From Fistulifera solaris (taxonomy: Eukaryota; Bacillariophyta; Bacillariophyceae; Naviculales; Stauroneidaceae), in assembly GCA_030295235.1 (NCBI GenBank), contig AP026134.1:310001-374000 (forward strand): DNA of 64,000 bases, read 5' to 3'. Position numbers and translations under genes: made by a program. The first letter of the stretch is position 1. Every line of letters starts with the position of its first letter. This document shows, in pieces, positions 47,901 through 59,104 of this stretch. The notes beneath the pieces were generated by a model. It was given only the letters and a program-made list of their open reading frames with translations, made no database searches and was not told the origin of the DNA.

Positions 47901-49340
47901 CGCACGTAGTCGCAGCCATGTTTGCCACATGTGGAAGAGCGCGAGCTCTCGGTGACTCCATCGAGACATGGCAAGTTCCGGTGCATGGTGAAAGTATTGC
48001 TTTGTCGTCGTCACTACCACATAGCGACACAAAGCGTATTGACACGGTAGTTGACGACTGTGAAAACTTCATCAAACTAGGCATGCTTGCGCGCGTACAA
48101 CAATTCTTGTTTGGTAAACTCGAGTTTCCGGTCCGTGGAGCCTCTAACATCGAGTCTTTCTTAAAAGCCCTCGACTCTTCACTGAATGCGCTTGTTAAGG
48201 AAACACCGGATCTTGAGAGAGAATGGATGAAGCTGTGTGTAGATATAGTGCAGATATCTTTGAAAGATACCACAACGCGTTCTTCTGAGGAAGTAGCTGC
48301 ATTGCCAACTCCTCAACAATTGAAGAACGCTTGCCATTGTGCCTGCGATGTCGCTTGCTCTTTCGTTGCTGAGCTCTGTACGATTCTCCAGCTTCTCGTT
48401 CCTGGCATATCCGTAAAATACAGTGGATATAGAACGGGAGAAGGTATTGAGATTGAGGCGACCCCATTCAGTATGATGGATGAATTACGAAACCGAATAG
48501 GTTTCGAGCGGATGAGCGAAATGATTGAAGGAAAGCTGGTGCAACAAATGATAGCGTTTTGGTACGAGTCTGCGAATGACTTTGCGCTCGAGGCGATCAA
48601 AGCAAATGTTGCTGCGACTCCGGAACTTGCTGCTTATTTGCGTAAAACACAAGGCTTTCGTCATCTCGACTGGCCCTCGGTTTGCTCTCTTGATTCCTCC
48701 GAAAGTAGAAAAGCATTCACAGCAGCGAAAGGAATCGAAAGTGTGGAATCATCCAACGGGCAGCCACAGTTCACTCTGCCCTCGGAATCTGAAGAATTGT
48801 TAGCCCGGTTGAATAGTCCTGTGTATGATCCGTATCGCGAGTCTGGGCCAGTCCTAGTCACATTTAGCTCGAAAAAAGCGTTCCCCTCCTCGGCGGAGTC
48901 AGCATGGACGCTACCAAAGCTTTCAAATCGCCCAGAGTAGTAGCGCTACCAACTTCATACACCGACTTATACGCCGAGCTGGGATCGATCATGCCAGATT
49001 GCGAGCAAACTGCGGTGTGCCTAATTTGTGGATTAACCCTTAACGCCGGCGGAAAGGGTGAATGTACGCGCCATTCGTATCACTGCGGCGCCGGCGCCGG
49101 AATGTTCTTTTGTTACAGGAATGCAGTGGACTGATTATGCACAAGTCCAAGGCAGCCTACATCCATAGTCCCTATGTGGACAGTCATGGAGAAACGCCTC
49201 AGTACCGTGGACGTCCGCTGAACCTCGACTTAGATCGGTATAATCACCTGGGTGAAATTTGGTTCGGTCATGGTGTCCGGCAACAAGTTGTCGCCGAGCG
49301 AGGAAGCTCCCGACAGGTCATTCTTCCCGATTTTTACTAG
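41983..49340 (+). CDS. UBR1: UBR1-type N-recognin E3 ubiquitin ligase
   Basis: Recognises N-degrons and ubiquitinates proteins carrying them; about 2410 residues, larger than yeast and animal UBR1. The UBR box is complete (about 42415-42690): CQHPFRKNDIVWVCRTC, CVLCHTCF, HAGHDVNFYHA, GGCCDCGDPDAW, CPFHG, with the zinc-binding Cys/His set. SFHLPLHRF (about 44330) is the conserved segment after the winged-helix region. A RING-H2-like part (46320-46690) has CIICND, CGHAVHFECCESYL and CPLCQR, separated by an unusually long insert. The C-terminal autoinhibitory (UAIN) domain has CLICG, HSYHCGAGAG and YRGRPLNLD (48960-49330). Introns are 42596-42659 (64 bases, phase 1) and 47357-47418 (62 bases, phase 0). 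Frame slips occur near 44332 and 47842 (one extra) and near 45670, 48882 and 49110 (one short, in T or C runs). Confidence 0.9.
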
Positions 49341-50454
49341 CTTCTATCGACATTTTATCATAACCAAGGAAACAACAAGCATTTCATTTTCAAAAAAAGT
49401 ATTAGGAATCTTGTGACTAATAAAAATCCTTCAGCAAAGCAGATCCTAAATACCTGGGACTCCTTTCTGCAGATAAATTTTCCCGTATCTGTTACGTGAA
49501 ACTTACGTCGACATTAGAAACGTTGCATCTTTCATATTTTACAGTATGAAGTGTAATTGATGTCGGTTATCGCTATTTGGTAGAAAGGTTCGGTGTTGAT
49601 GAAAGTGACGGAGAAATCAGGGTAAGGCAGACCTATATGAACATTGATAAAGGTCATACCACAACATCCGGGTATCCCCACTGTCGATACATTTCCCTAC
49701 GAGAGCTACGTGAAAATCTACGTCTGCATTCAAAGCATTGCATCTTTCATTTATATTTTACGTTTTGAATTCAATCGGATGTTGATTATTATTAACGTGT
49801 ACGAAATGTTTCTGTCGACAAGAGTGACGATGACATTTGGTGCAAGGCAGGCCCACAAATCGATGAGGTCGAACTTACTCAATACAAAGTACGGTACCAG
49901 TACCTTTTTCTCCGACTCAAAAGCGATTTCAGTCCCGGAACTTGTCATCTCGCCCTGTGCAATCTATTTCTGCTCACGGAAGTCGTTGCGTTGATGGAGG
50001 TCAAGCTGCCTTCCACTAATCCAGTCATCAAATACGAACCAACAATTAATGGTCAATAACACCATTCCCGTCCCATGCTAAACGTCTCCGCCTCATCGGG
50101 TGTCATGCGTCAGCCACAAGACCCGATCGCACGTCGGTCGTCGTGGGTCCCATTTGCAAATCCAGGAAAGACAAGAGAGAAGAAATTGACCATGAACGAA
50201 TCACGCCTTTCTCAACAATCAACGAAATGTCTCCTTCAAGCAATCGAGTTCGGCTGCTTTGTTTTGTCCAAGTAGTGAAGAAGGCGTGAGACAGAAGTGG
50301 CATGGAGTATCATTTTTATTATGATGAGAAAGAGAATTCAAAAAATGCAAGTCACTATTATTTTTTACTTCTGTTTTCAATGGGAAAAATGGACTCTCTC
50401 GGTGCTACATAAACTGATATCAAAACGAACGAAGCCTTCTCGCTCTCTCCGGAA
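49341..50454. other. Intergenic stretch with a diverged direct repeat
   Basis: 1114 bases between the convergent UBR1 and ABCC genes. A direct repeat of about 150 bases is visible (see separate entry). Small open frames have no recognisable features. Confidence 0.45.
49494..49860. repeat. Diverged direct repeat, two copies about 215 bases apart
   Basis: Copy 1 is about 49494-49640 and copy 2 about 49708-49860. Shared blocks in the same order are ACGTGAAA, TTGCATCTTTCAT (49523 and 49738), a TATTTTAC stretch, GTGACG and AAGGCAG(A/G)CC. Intervals are conserved within a few bases. It looks like an old tandem duplication of non-coding DNA or the remains of an unrecognised element. Confidence 0.5.
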
Positions 50455-53400
50455 TCAATACACAACATTGGCTCGAGCACGAGCGGCCAAGACTTCGAAC
50501 TGGGCCCGGCCGGTATTCATGCACAATTCATGGAAAATCGAATCGGTCTTCTCCAATAAGTTGTGCGGGGTATCAAATTCGGCTACCACACCGGCATTCA
50601 TCACCAAGATACGGTCGGAATCAATGATCGTATCCAAACGGTGGGCAATGGTGAAGATGGTGCGGTGCGAAAAGTGCTCTTGCAAGACCTGCTGCACCGC
50701 CGCGTTCGTATCGGAATCGAGAGCGGCCGTCGCTTCATCCAACAACAATACACGGGAAGGATTCAACATGGCACGCGCCAAGCAGATCAACTGCTGGGTA
50801 CCAAGCGAAAAGTTGGAGCCCATCATTTCGACGCGAGCATTCAGACCGTCCTTGTTTGCGCGAACGACGGGGCCCAACAAACACTTACCCAAAAACATCC
50901 CAGAGGGCGTCGTCAGTGTGCTGGTTGAAGGGGTCCAAGTTGTAACGGAGTGTACCAGAGAACATGACGGGTTCTTGGGGAATAATCGCCATGCTGCTAC
51001 GAAGCTTGTGCAAGTTGACCATGGAGCAATCGACGTTATCGACACGGATGCGACCTTCGGAGATCTCGGCCAAGCGGTACAAAGCTACAATCAACGAACT
51101 TTTGCCGGCACCTGTACGTCCGACGACACCGATCTTTTCACCTTCATTGATGGTAAAGTTGATTCCCTTGAGCGTCGGAGGCTGGCCGGGCAAGTAGGGC
51201 ATGACCACAGCTTCGAAGCAGATTTCTCCCTTGGACGGCCAGTTGGCCGGGGGCTGGACTTCGTGTTCGGGTTCTTGTTCGGCTTCCAAGTTGCAAATCT
51301 CACGGGCCATGTTCACGGACTTCATGTTATCGTGGAAGTCACCCATCAATCGAGACATGATACTAAAGAAGAGGAGAATCTGGAACGAGTTACTGACAAT
51401 CAACCCGGCAATAGGAGCATCCATCGAGGTATCAACTACGGCCAAAAGGCAACAACCCAACACCAACAAAGCACCGATCAAGTCAACACGGAAGGCCAAC
51501 CACAAGGACAAGTTGGCAATCGAAAAGGTAGCGACGGCCGACTTGGCTTGCAATCCAACGTTCTCGTTCACGAAGCGTTCTTCCATACGGAAGGCACGGA
51601 CCACGGCCAATCCGCTCAAAGTCTCGGCGGTGTGAGCGACGACGTGACTGCCCGACTCTTCCGCGGCGCGCATGAGGGGCACGGAAGCTTGAATGTAGTT
51701 GTAGACAGTGTAGATGTACACAACGGCCAAACCGGCGACAATGACCAAGAAAAAGATCAAGTTGTAAGCGACGACACCGCAGGCCATGATGAAGATCCAA
51801 AACATGATCTGAAACATGAGCACGTTGTCAACCAACTGATCGTCAATGATCTCGACATCCTTAGAGAAGAACGCCAACAATTTACCGACAGGTGTGACAT
51901 GGAAGAAATGCATGGGGGCCTTTAGGGCGGCAGCAAAAGCCGCGTCGTGAATGTTCATGGCACCTACTTTGCCCGTGCGGAAGTAGAAGAAGGCACGCAA
52001 GAAGGACATGCACAAGAAGACAAAAACCAACAAGCCGTAGAGACCGGCATAGAAAGAATCGGCAGTGCGCTCCGGCTCGTACTTGCGCTTGGTCCAGACC
52101 GAAACCCAGTTGTCGCTGTACACACGGAAGATTTGGCCGACAACGAAGATCAAAGTGGCGGTGGTGAACAAGCAGACTCCAATCTTCTGGATGTACCACA
52201 AGTAAATGCTTCCCTCTTGGGCATGGTCGTTCACCTTGGTAACCAGCTTCTTGGTGGAAGGGGTCGGAGTCATGGGAGCATGAGGCTTGAGAGGGACCAA
52301 GGCATCGTGTGTCACCTTGACGGAATGATCAGGGTGTTCCAAAATGTCTTGTGAACCGGTGTGCGGATCCGTCGGCTTGGGGTGCTTGACGGTTTGGGAA
52401 GAACCGGGTGCGGTGCTTTCGGCAACTTCATCGCCGCAAAAGTTGGGGAACAAGTGCTTGATGCCCTTGAAGGAGTACTTGGCATTGTAAGCGACCTTGT
52501 TCTCTTTCATCACGACCAAGTGATCCGACATGGCGAACAACTCCGTTTGATGCGTTGCTAAGACGACCGTTCCACCACCAGCAATCATCATGTCCTTGAT
52601 GCAGAGCTTGAAAATGTGTTGACACGTGTACATGTCGACGGCAGACAAGGGCGAGTCCAAAACGTAGAGCTTGGCGCGACTGTAGGCAGCACGAGCAAGG
52701 GCGATACGTTGCTTCTGTCCACCGGAAAGGTTGCCTCCGCGTTCTCCGATCCAAGTCTGGTCCCCAAGGGGCATCATCTTCAAATCCGGTTCCAAGGCAC
52801 AGGCAAAAATGACCTTGCGGTAGAAGGCTTCTTCAAAGGGCAGACCGAAGACAATGTTGTCTCGCACGGTTCCCAAAGCTGTCCAAGGGGTCTGAGGAAC
52901 GTATGCCTTGGATGCCGGAGAAAGACACTGGCCGCTACGGATGGTCATGTCACCGAGGATCGCTTTCAACAAGTTCGACTTTCCAGAGGCGACTGGTCCA
53001 GCAACCATTACAAGGGAGCCTTGTGGAATGGTCATGTTGACATCGTTCAACAAGATAGCACCGTTCATTCCGTACGACATGCAAGCATTTCGGAAGGTGA
53101 TGCCTTGGTAATTGTAGGACGTATCGCTCTTTTTCTCTGCAATACTCAGTTCGGGCTCGAGCAAAAGGCTTGAATACGCTCCATGCTAGATATGGCATCG
53201 AGTACATCACGAAGACTCTTGGGCAATTTGGAGAAGGGCACACGGAGCGTGTTGAAGAAGGACATGGCGGTAAAGACAACGACCGATTCTATGTCACCCA
53301 TCGCCTCCTTGGTACCAAAGATGACAACACACAACATGGGAGGCAAACTGAAAATCAATCCAAGGATGGTCGACTTGTAGTTGTTGATTCCGTCAGCCAA

Positions 53401-54315
53401 GCGACTCTCCTGCGCGCGAATGTCGTTGAGGTTCTTGAAGAAGGAGGCTTCCCAACCGTAGATCTTGATGAGCTTGATGCTGCGCATGATTTCCTCCATG
53501 AGAGAGATGCGCTCGTCCGAGACCGCAGCGAGATCTTTCTTACGATAGGCTACAACCATACCCATGTAGTACTGGAGCGGCATGAAGATAGCCATCATAG
53601 CGACACCGGGAAGGATCGTGGCACCCAACAGAATCAGCGTCACCGCAAAGGCGGCGAGCGTTTCGAAGATACCGGACCACAAGTACTGAAGACTCAAGCA
53701 TGCTTCGGCGAGCTTCTCCACATCCTTGGCGACGAGAGCGACGATATCGGCCTTGGATCCGTATGGATCACGAACAATCATCTTCTTGTAGATCTCGGTA
53801 GTGAGTGCAGTCTTAACCTTGGAGCCCAAAATCGACGAGTAGATGCCCATCTGTTGGATTCCAATTGACAACACGAACATGGTAGCAAAGAAACCAGCAC
53901 AGAGGTAGAACTCGTAGTTCTCGCCCTTGTTGATTGGAGTTCCCTTATCACGTTTGTTGATGAAGTCAAGGATATCGAAGACAAAGTAGTAGATCGACCA
54001 GATGACGAGGACCGACCACGTGAGCTTGGCGATGAAAGCCTTGAAGAAATCGACGCGGAAGGACTTCCAGAGGCAGCGCAATAGCATCTTGTAAGGTTTC
54101 TCGTTCGGGTCCACCTTCTTCTTCTCATGTTCCCAGTTGGAGATGAAGGACTTGTGCGCATCCGGCACGCTGATGAAGTTCTCGAAGTCCTTACAGAACT
54201 TCTCGACCTTGTCATCCTTGCGGGACGACGGAAGACAGGGCTTGCACAAGGCGGCCTCCTGGTTCACCACCTCGGAGACGCGTCCTCCCGTAATCGGAGC
54301 GAAAGGACCAGGCAT
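50455..54315 (-). CDS. ABCC-family (MRP-type) full transporter
   Basis: ATP-driven exporter of organic anions or conjugates, about 1286 residues, ordered TMD1-NBD1-TMD2-NBD2 without the extra N-terminal TMD0. TMD1 includes WSVLVIWSIYYFVFDIL and FYLCAGFFATMFVL. NBD1: Walker A GPVASGKSNLL, signature LSGGQKQRIALARA, Walker B LYVLDSPLSAVD. NBD2: Walker A GRTGAGKSSLIVALYRL, signature region NFSLGTQQLICLARAM, Walker B VLLLDEATAALDSDT, His switch TIAHRL. The NBD2 signature is degenerate (SLGTQ), a known tendency in ABCC proteins. The linker between NBD1 and TMD2 is rich in Pro, His and Thr. No introns are seen. Frame slips occur near 53165 (one T short) and 50892 (one T extra); both sites read perfectly across. 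Vacuolar or plasma-membrane location is likely but not shown. Confidence 0.92.
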
Positions 54316-55394
54316 GATTACAGCTTTGTAACCAACATTTGCGATAGACGACGATGTTAATCAGAATGCTCGAGTGTTCGACTGTTCGACTCGAGAGATT
54401 TGTGAGAAGACGAATTGTTGATGGTGATAGATGTTGTTTGCGGGTGTTGGCAGTTTTCACGTAGACGTGCGTAGCCTGGTACGTAGAGCCCACGTCAGCA
54501 TACGTGGCAGAGTTCACTTCAACATGACGTTTTGCAGAAACAAAGGTTCATTTTCTGGTTCTGCGTGATATCGTTGTACAGTTTCACTATACTTCATTTA
54601 TCACTGACGTGGTAATCTTGTTTGGAACGATTCATTCTGTTCCTCGGAGTACCGGTACGGTTACCAGTCAAGTAAGGCTTACTCCGACGACCTCCGAAAT
54701 GATGTCAAAATAAATTTGAACTTACTCAGAAAATTCGACCATGACGTTCTATCGTCGCATCACCCCTTGTTTCCATCGATTGCAGGCTACAAAAGGTTCT
54801 ATTTCATGTTCAGACGAGGGTCGCGATGCGTAGGGCAGGATCACAACCACTGAAGAGTCTGACGAGCACAACATGAAGTGCAAGACGCGACATTGGTTCG
54901 GTTTGTCAATCGCGAATTGAATGGTGGATACAGTCTAGCTTTTTGCTTGTTTCAAAAATCAGATCGTGCAGTTGGAATCCGCTTTGTGGGGTCGATGGCG
55001 AACGATCGATTGTCAAGCGCAACAGAAAGGAATCGACCAATAAAATCATGATCTATCAAGTGGAGGCAATCAAAGCAACCGCACAACACGCTAAGTTTGG
55101 GCTCCAGTTACCAGCGCAGTGAGTGCTTTCGTAAAGGAGGGACTGTCGTTTTAAGAGAAAACTCAGAATGAATGCTAAGCTTTTCGAGAGGCATCGGATC
55201 GATAAGAAGAATCGTTAAAGTAAACTACTAAGGGACTGTAAGATTGGTACGTCATAATTTGAAAACGTATAACGTATACTCAGTATTATGTGGACTTTCG
55301 TTTCAAACATCTTCTTCCATTGTTTCCGATACTATCATCACAATAGGATGACTGCGCACATTAAGAGGACAAACGACAAACGGTGAAGGTGAGG
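54316..55394. other. Intergenic stretch
   Basis: 1079 bases upstream of the ABCC gene and downstream of the secreted Pro-rich gene. Part is the ABCC promoter and 5' UTR. No gene, RNA or clear repeat was recognised. Confidence 0.4.
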
Positions 55395-58319
55395 TTAAAG
55401 CGACTCCAATTCAAATGTTCGCGATGCACTGGTTCTTACGGATTTTGATTTCTTTGACTGATTGGTGTCGCCTGTGTCGCTTGGGGTGGCCCCTCGCACT
55501 GCGCTGCTCTCCGTTGAAGGCGGAACAGGAGCCATATCGGTAGTGCTAGTACTGACGGGAACCGAGCCAGAAGACGGCCCAGCGAGCGTGGAGAGGGGCA
55601 CCGCGATTGGTGACGGCATGGTCACACCCGTTCGCTTGCCACTGATAGGACCCAAAACAGGTGGACTGACAGGCGTCGGTACTGAAACAGGTGAACTGAC
55701 AGGCGTCGGTACGGATACAGGCGAGCCCGAGGGAGGCTATGAAAGTAGTTGATGAGTCGAAGAAACGCTTCAGTTTGAAAAGAAATATGATAACAACACT
55801 TACCACTTCAGTGGTTCGATCAAAATCAATGCATTGGGCTTCGCTGGCGCTGCTCGCTGAAGCAGCAATGAACTGGCAAGGAAGACCATCATCTGCAGTC
55901 CCAAAATTGTTGGCAGCGCTCACAGACCCTCCATCTAAGACGACAACGGTTCCTACTCCTGTGAAATCATTGCCCACGAAGTTTGTGTTTGAGACTTCAA
56001 CACTACTTCCTTCAACAGCCAAGATTGCGTATCCAAACCCCTCCGCACTGTACGTGTTGTCTTCGAAGCGGGAATTCTGCACAATGATGTCGTTGTAGCC
56101 GGATGAGGTCGTGACGACGCCGCGCGACTTATCAGTCACAGGTAATCCTTGAGCGTTATTTCGGAATGTCGTTTCGACAAGACGTACTTGCTGGCGCGGC
56201 AAGGAGGGATCAATCACAGGAGTTGGGACCGCGGGGGTGGGTAGAACAACAGGCGAAGAGATAGGGGTGGGTAACGCCGGGGTAGGGATCGTGATAGGGC
56301 TCGCAACGGGGGTGGGGAGTGCCGGCGTAGGTAACGCCGGGGTAGGGAGCGCAGGAGTAGGCAATGCCGGGGTAGGGAGCGCTGGGGTGGGCAAAGCTGG
56401 GGTAGGCAAAGCTGGGGTGGGAAGCGCCGGGGTCGGAATAGCAACAGGGCTCGCGATGGGGGTTGGAAGCGCTGGGGTTGGTAATGCAGGAGTCGGAATA
56501 GCGACAGGGCTCGCAATGGGCGTTGGTAGTGCAGGTGTGGGTAAAGCAGGAGTGGGCACCGGAGCCGCCACTGGCACAGGTCCAGCAATAGGTGGCGCAA
56601 CCGGAGTAGCCACAGGTGCAGCGACACAAACGTCATCACAAACATTGTTGAAGATACTGTCAAAACCTACCGAAGTACAGGAGCAATCACCAACCATATC
56701 TCCACAAGCATCGTTGCATCCTTTGACGCGACAATCCGTGAACGTATCGCAGTTGTTTCCACTGCACACAGACGTAACCGTGTAAGTGAAATCCCTACCG
56801 GTTCCACAGTACCCAGGGCAAAAGATCTCATCCATGAAAACCGCATCCGTATGCTGGAAGGAATAGGAACAGCCCGGAGGAGTCACGGAAGGTGGGATGG
56901 AATGGTTTTCGTTAACAAAGTCTTCCTGTAGACCGCGACCATGCGGGTTTTCACGAATCTTTTGTTGACGAACGCTTTCCATGACCGTGCCCATGTTGTT
57001 CATTACTACCTGAACGCTGTTCGTCGCTTGTATTTTGCGTACACGACGAGTTGTGGGGGCTGCTACGGGGGAAAGGGGTGGCTCTGTCGAGGTAACCGTG
57101 GGATCCCACGAAAGCAACATTGGACCAATGTTGGTGTGATCCTGGTCATTCGAACGAAAAATGCAGCAAAGTGAGCTCGATGAAAGACACATCTTTATCA
57201 AAAATGTCCGATCCAGCGAATGAACTTTGACCTTACCTCAAAGATGCAATCCTGGAAGGTAATGTCACCCGAGTTATCCAGAACGGCGCCCGCTTGTTGG
57301 GCCATCGCAAAGGTGAATCCTTGAAACCGAGCATTGGTAGCCGGCTGCTGATACAAACTAAACGCCGATATCACTTGCGTTTCACCACCAGTGAGCACAC
57401 AATTGTTACTGACATCTCCATTGGCACCACAGATATAGTGCGTGTTGGTGCGTGCCGTCAAAGGAGCCATGCCGCCCACTAAAGAAGTGCTTCCCGCAAT
57501 GTTGGTAAGAGTTCCAATGTTGTAGACGCGGTTGCTGCAGAGCGAATACGTCGTGACGACTGCCGGATTAGCATTCACAACATCTTGCAGTAACAGCGTG
57601 GTGTCGCTGTAGCAATTGGGAACGTCAATTGTGGGCGTCACCACCGTCGGGACGGAAGGCACGGCGACAGGAGTCGTAATGGGAGTCGAAGGCACCAGCA
57701 CAGGCGTGGTTACGGGCACTGATACGGGGCCCGCCAGAGGAGTCGGCAATGCCACTGGTGCAGTAACGGGGGTCATCACCGGAGCAGGGACAGGGACCGT
57801 CACGGGAGCGGGAACCGGAACCACAACAGGAGCGGGCGCGACGGGAGCCGGACCATCACACAAAATTTCGCAAGCTTCATCGAGAGCGGTGTTAAAGTCA
57901 ATGATTTCCAAGGGCGGACATTCAAGCAACCCGGATGTACATCCAGTAACACCACATTGAATCACCGAACTGCAAACGGCGGTAGCGTCGGTGTACGGTT
58001 TATCGCATTGCGTCGCAATTCGCAGCGTAAAGTCGCGGCCGGTTCCGCACCGACCCGGGCACACCATTTGATCAATCGGATTCGTGGATGTGGGAGTATG
58101 ATTCAAGTCATCGTAATCGCATTCGCTAGGAACAATAAAAGAAGGTAAAGTGTGACCTAATCGACGAGCTTTGTACGAAGCGGTCATCGTTTCTTTGAAC
58201 TCCTCAAAAGCGTTCAGGCGATTCTCCCCCTTGCTGTATTCGGAAAAGGATTGCGTGAATTGTGCCGCATCTGCCGCCGCTCCTAGCCAAAGGCTCAAGT
58301 ATGCGGCCTTCATCTTCAT
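55395..58319 (-). CDS. Secreted Cys-rich, Pro-rich repeat protein with beta-helix-like segments
   Basis: Predicted extracellular protein of about 920 residues. MKMKAAYLSLWLGAAADAAQ is a signal peptide. Two copies of a Cys-rich module occur: CPGRCGTGRDFT...CEILCD (about 58065-57870) and CPGYCGTGRDFT...CDDVCV (about 56830-56620). Each is followed by a Pro-rich linker, PAPV/VPAPV in the first and PTPALPTP in the second. After each linker come segments with the regular inside-outside pattern of right-handed beta-helices, e.g. FQDCIFEDH and IIVQNSRFEDN. The tail is Ser/Thr-rich and basic. Exons are 58319-57237, 57141-55804 and 55736-55395; introns are 95 bases (GTAAGG...CCAG) and 67 bases (GTAAGT...ATAG), both phase 0. 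No frame break occurs. A cell-wall, mucilage or adhesion role is plausible for diatoms but is inference. Confidence 0.8.
56215..56575 (-). repeat. Coding tandem repeat (PTPALPTPA linker)
   Basis: About 360 bases made of short GC-rich units of 15-18 bases that encode PTPAL/PTPIASPVAI repeats in the secreted protein. The units are imperfect copies, and a higher-order block with SPVAIPTPALPTPAL recurs. The length is likely to vary between strains. Confidence 0.75.
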
Positions 58320-59104
58320 AGTTGCTTGTTTGGTGGGTACTTGTAGATAGCACCCGACAACTCTTCGTGTCTAATAATGCCTTCTCGGTTGTGTTTGGAT
58401 TTCGAGGCGATACGAAGGACCTCCGCAACTCCGTTCGATGGAGGACGTAAGTCTAGAATAAGTGCACCCAAGCTGTTTCTTGCCTAGACACACTAGTAAT
58501 TAAGCGCCCGATAGTTCACTTCAGTACTATACTCAGCTTCTGCTTTCCTAAATAAGCGACTTGCAACGGAAATCAATCGGGACAAAAATACGCCAAATTT
58601 TCATTCCGCTTTGGATTTGATACGAGAGAAACAATTCCCGCCTTTCCATTATCGATCCAAGAAAGTACTTCCATGACGTCTGTCACGACATAATATTCAA
58701 TGGAATGTACTAAGACTTGTTAAGTAATTTCCCGACTTAAAGGTAACGGAAAGGCCTGGCGCACCATCCTTGACCGTTTCCATTATTCAAACTTTCACGA
58801 ACAAAAATGACCCTCCCTCCGATGAATTCAGGGCTGCCGCCGAAAAGCCCTTGGATCCATCGGTGATGTGATCGGTGATGTATCTTGATAAGAAGAAATA
58901 GTTTTAAATCACTCTTCGATAATATCGATGATGTTTCGGAGGAATGCGATAATGATTGCTACACGATTGGATGACACTGCCAACATCACGAAACATAAAT
59001 CACCAACGATCGGGGTTCCCGATCGGGTCCTCGACGCTTTCAATGTACTTTTTATAGTAATTGGCTATCCTTTCAGGCTAATACTTCACCGGATTTAACT
59101 GTTA
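58320..59104. other. Intergenic stretch
   Basis: 785 bases upstream of the secreted protein gene and downstream of the carrier gene. A 12-base tandem duplication (ATCGGTGATGTG then ATCGGTGATGTA) lies at about 58859-58882. Nothing else was recognised. Confidence 0.4.

Noticed and set aside
49577-49994. Small plus-strand frames in the UBR1-ABCC spacer
   Set aside because: They overlap a diverged non-coding repeat and have no protein-like composition.
50297-51925. 542-codon plus-strand open frame
   Set aside because: Antisense to the ABCC transporter, which has complete Walker and signature motifs on the other strand. The plus-strand translation is His/Asp/Gly-rich without family motifs.
56215-56575. 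Possible CRISPR-like array
   Set aside because: The units are short, contiguous and in frame within a coding exon; there are no unique spacers.
56237-56785. Gly/Val/Ala repeat frame on the plus strand (GVGSAGVGNAG)
   Set aside because: Shadow of the PTPALPTP coding repeat on the minus strand, where the signal peptide and splice sites fit.
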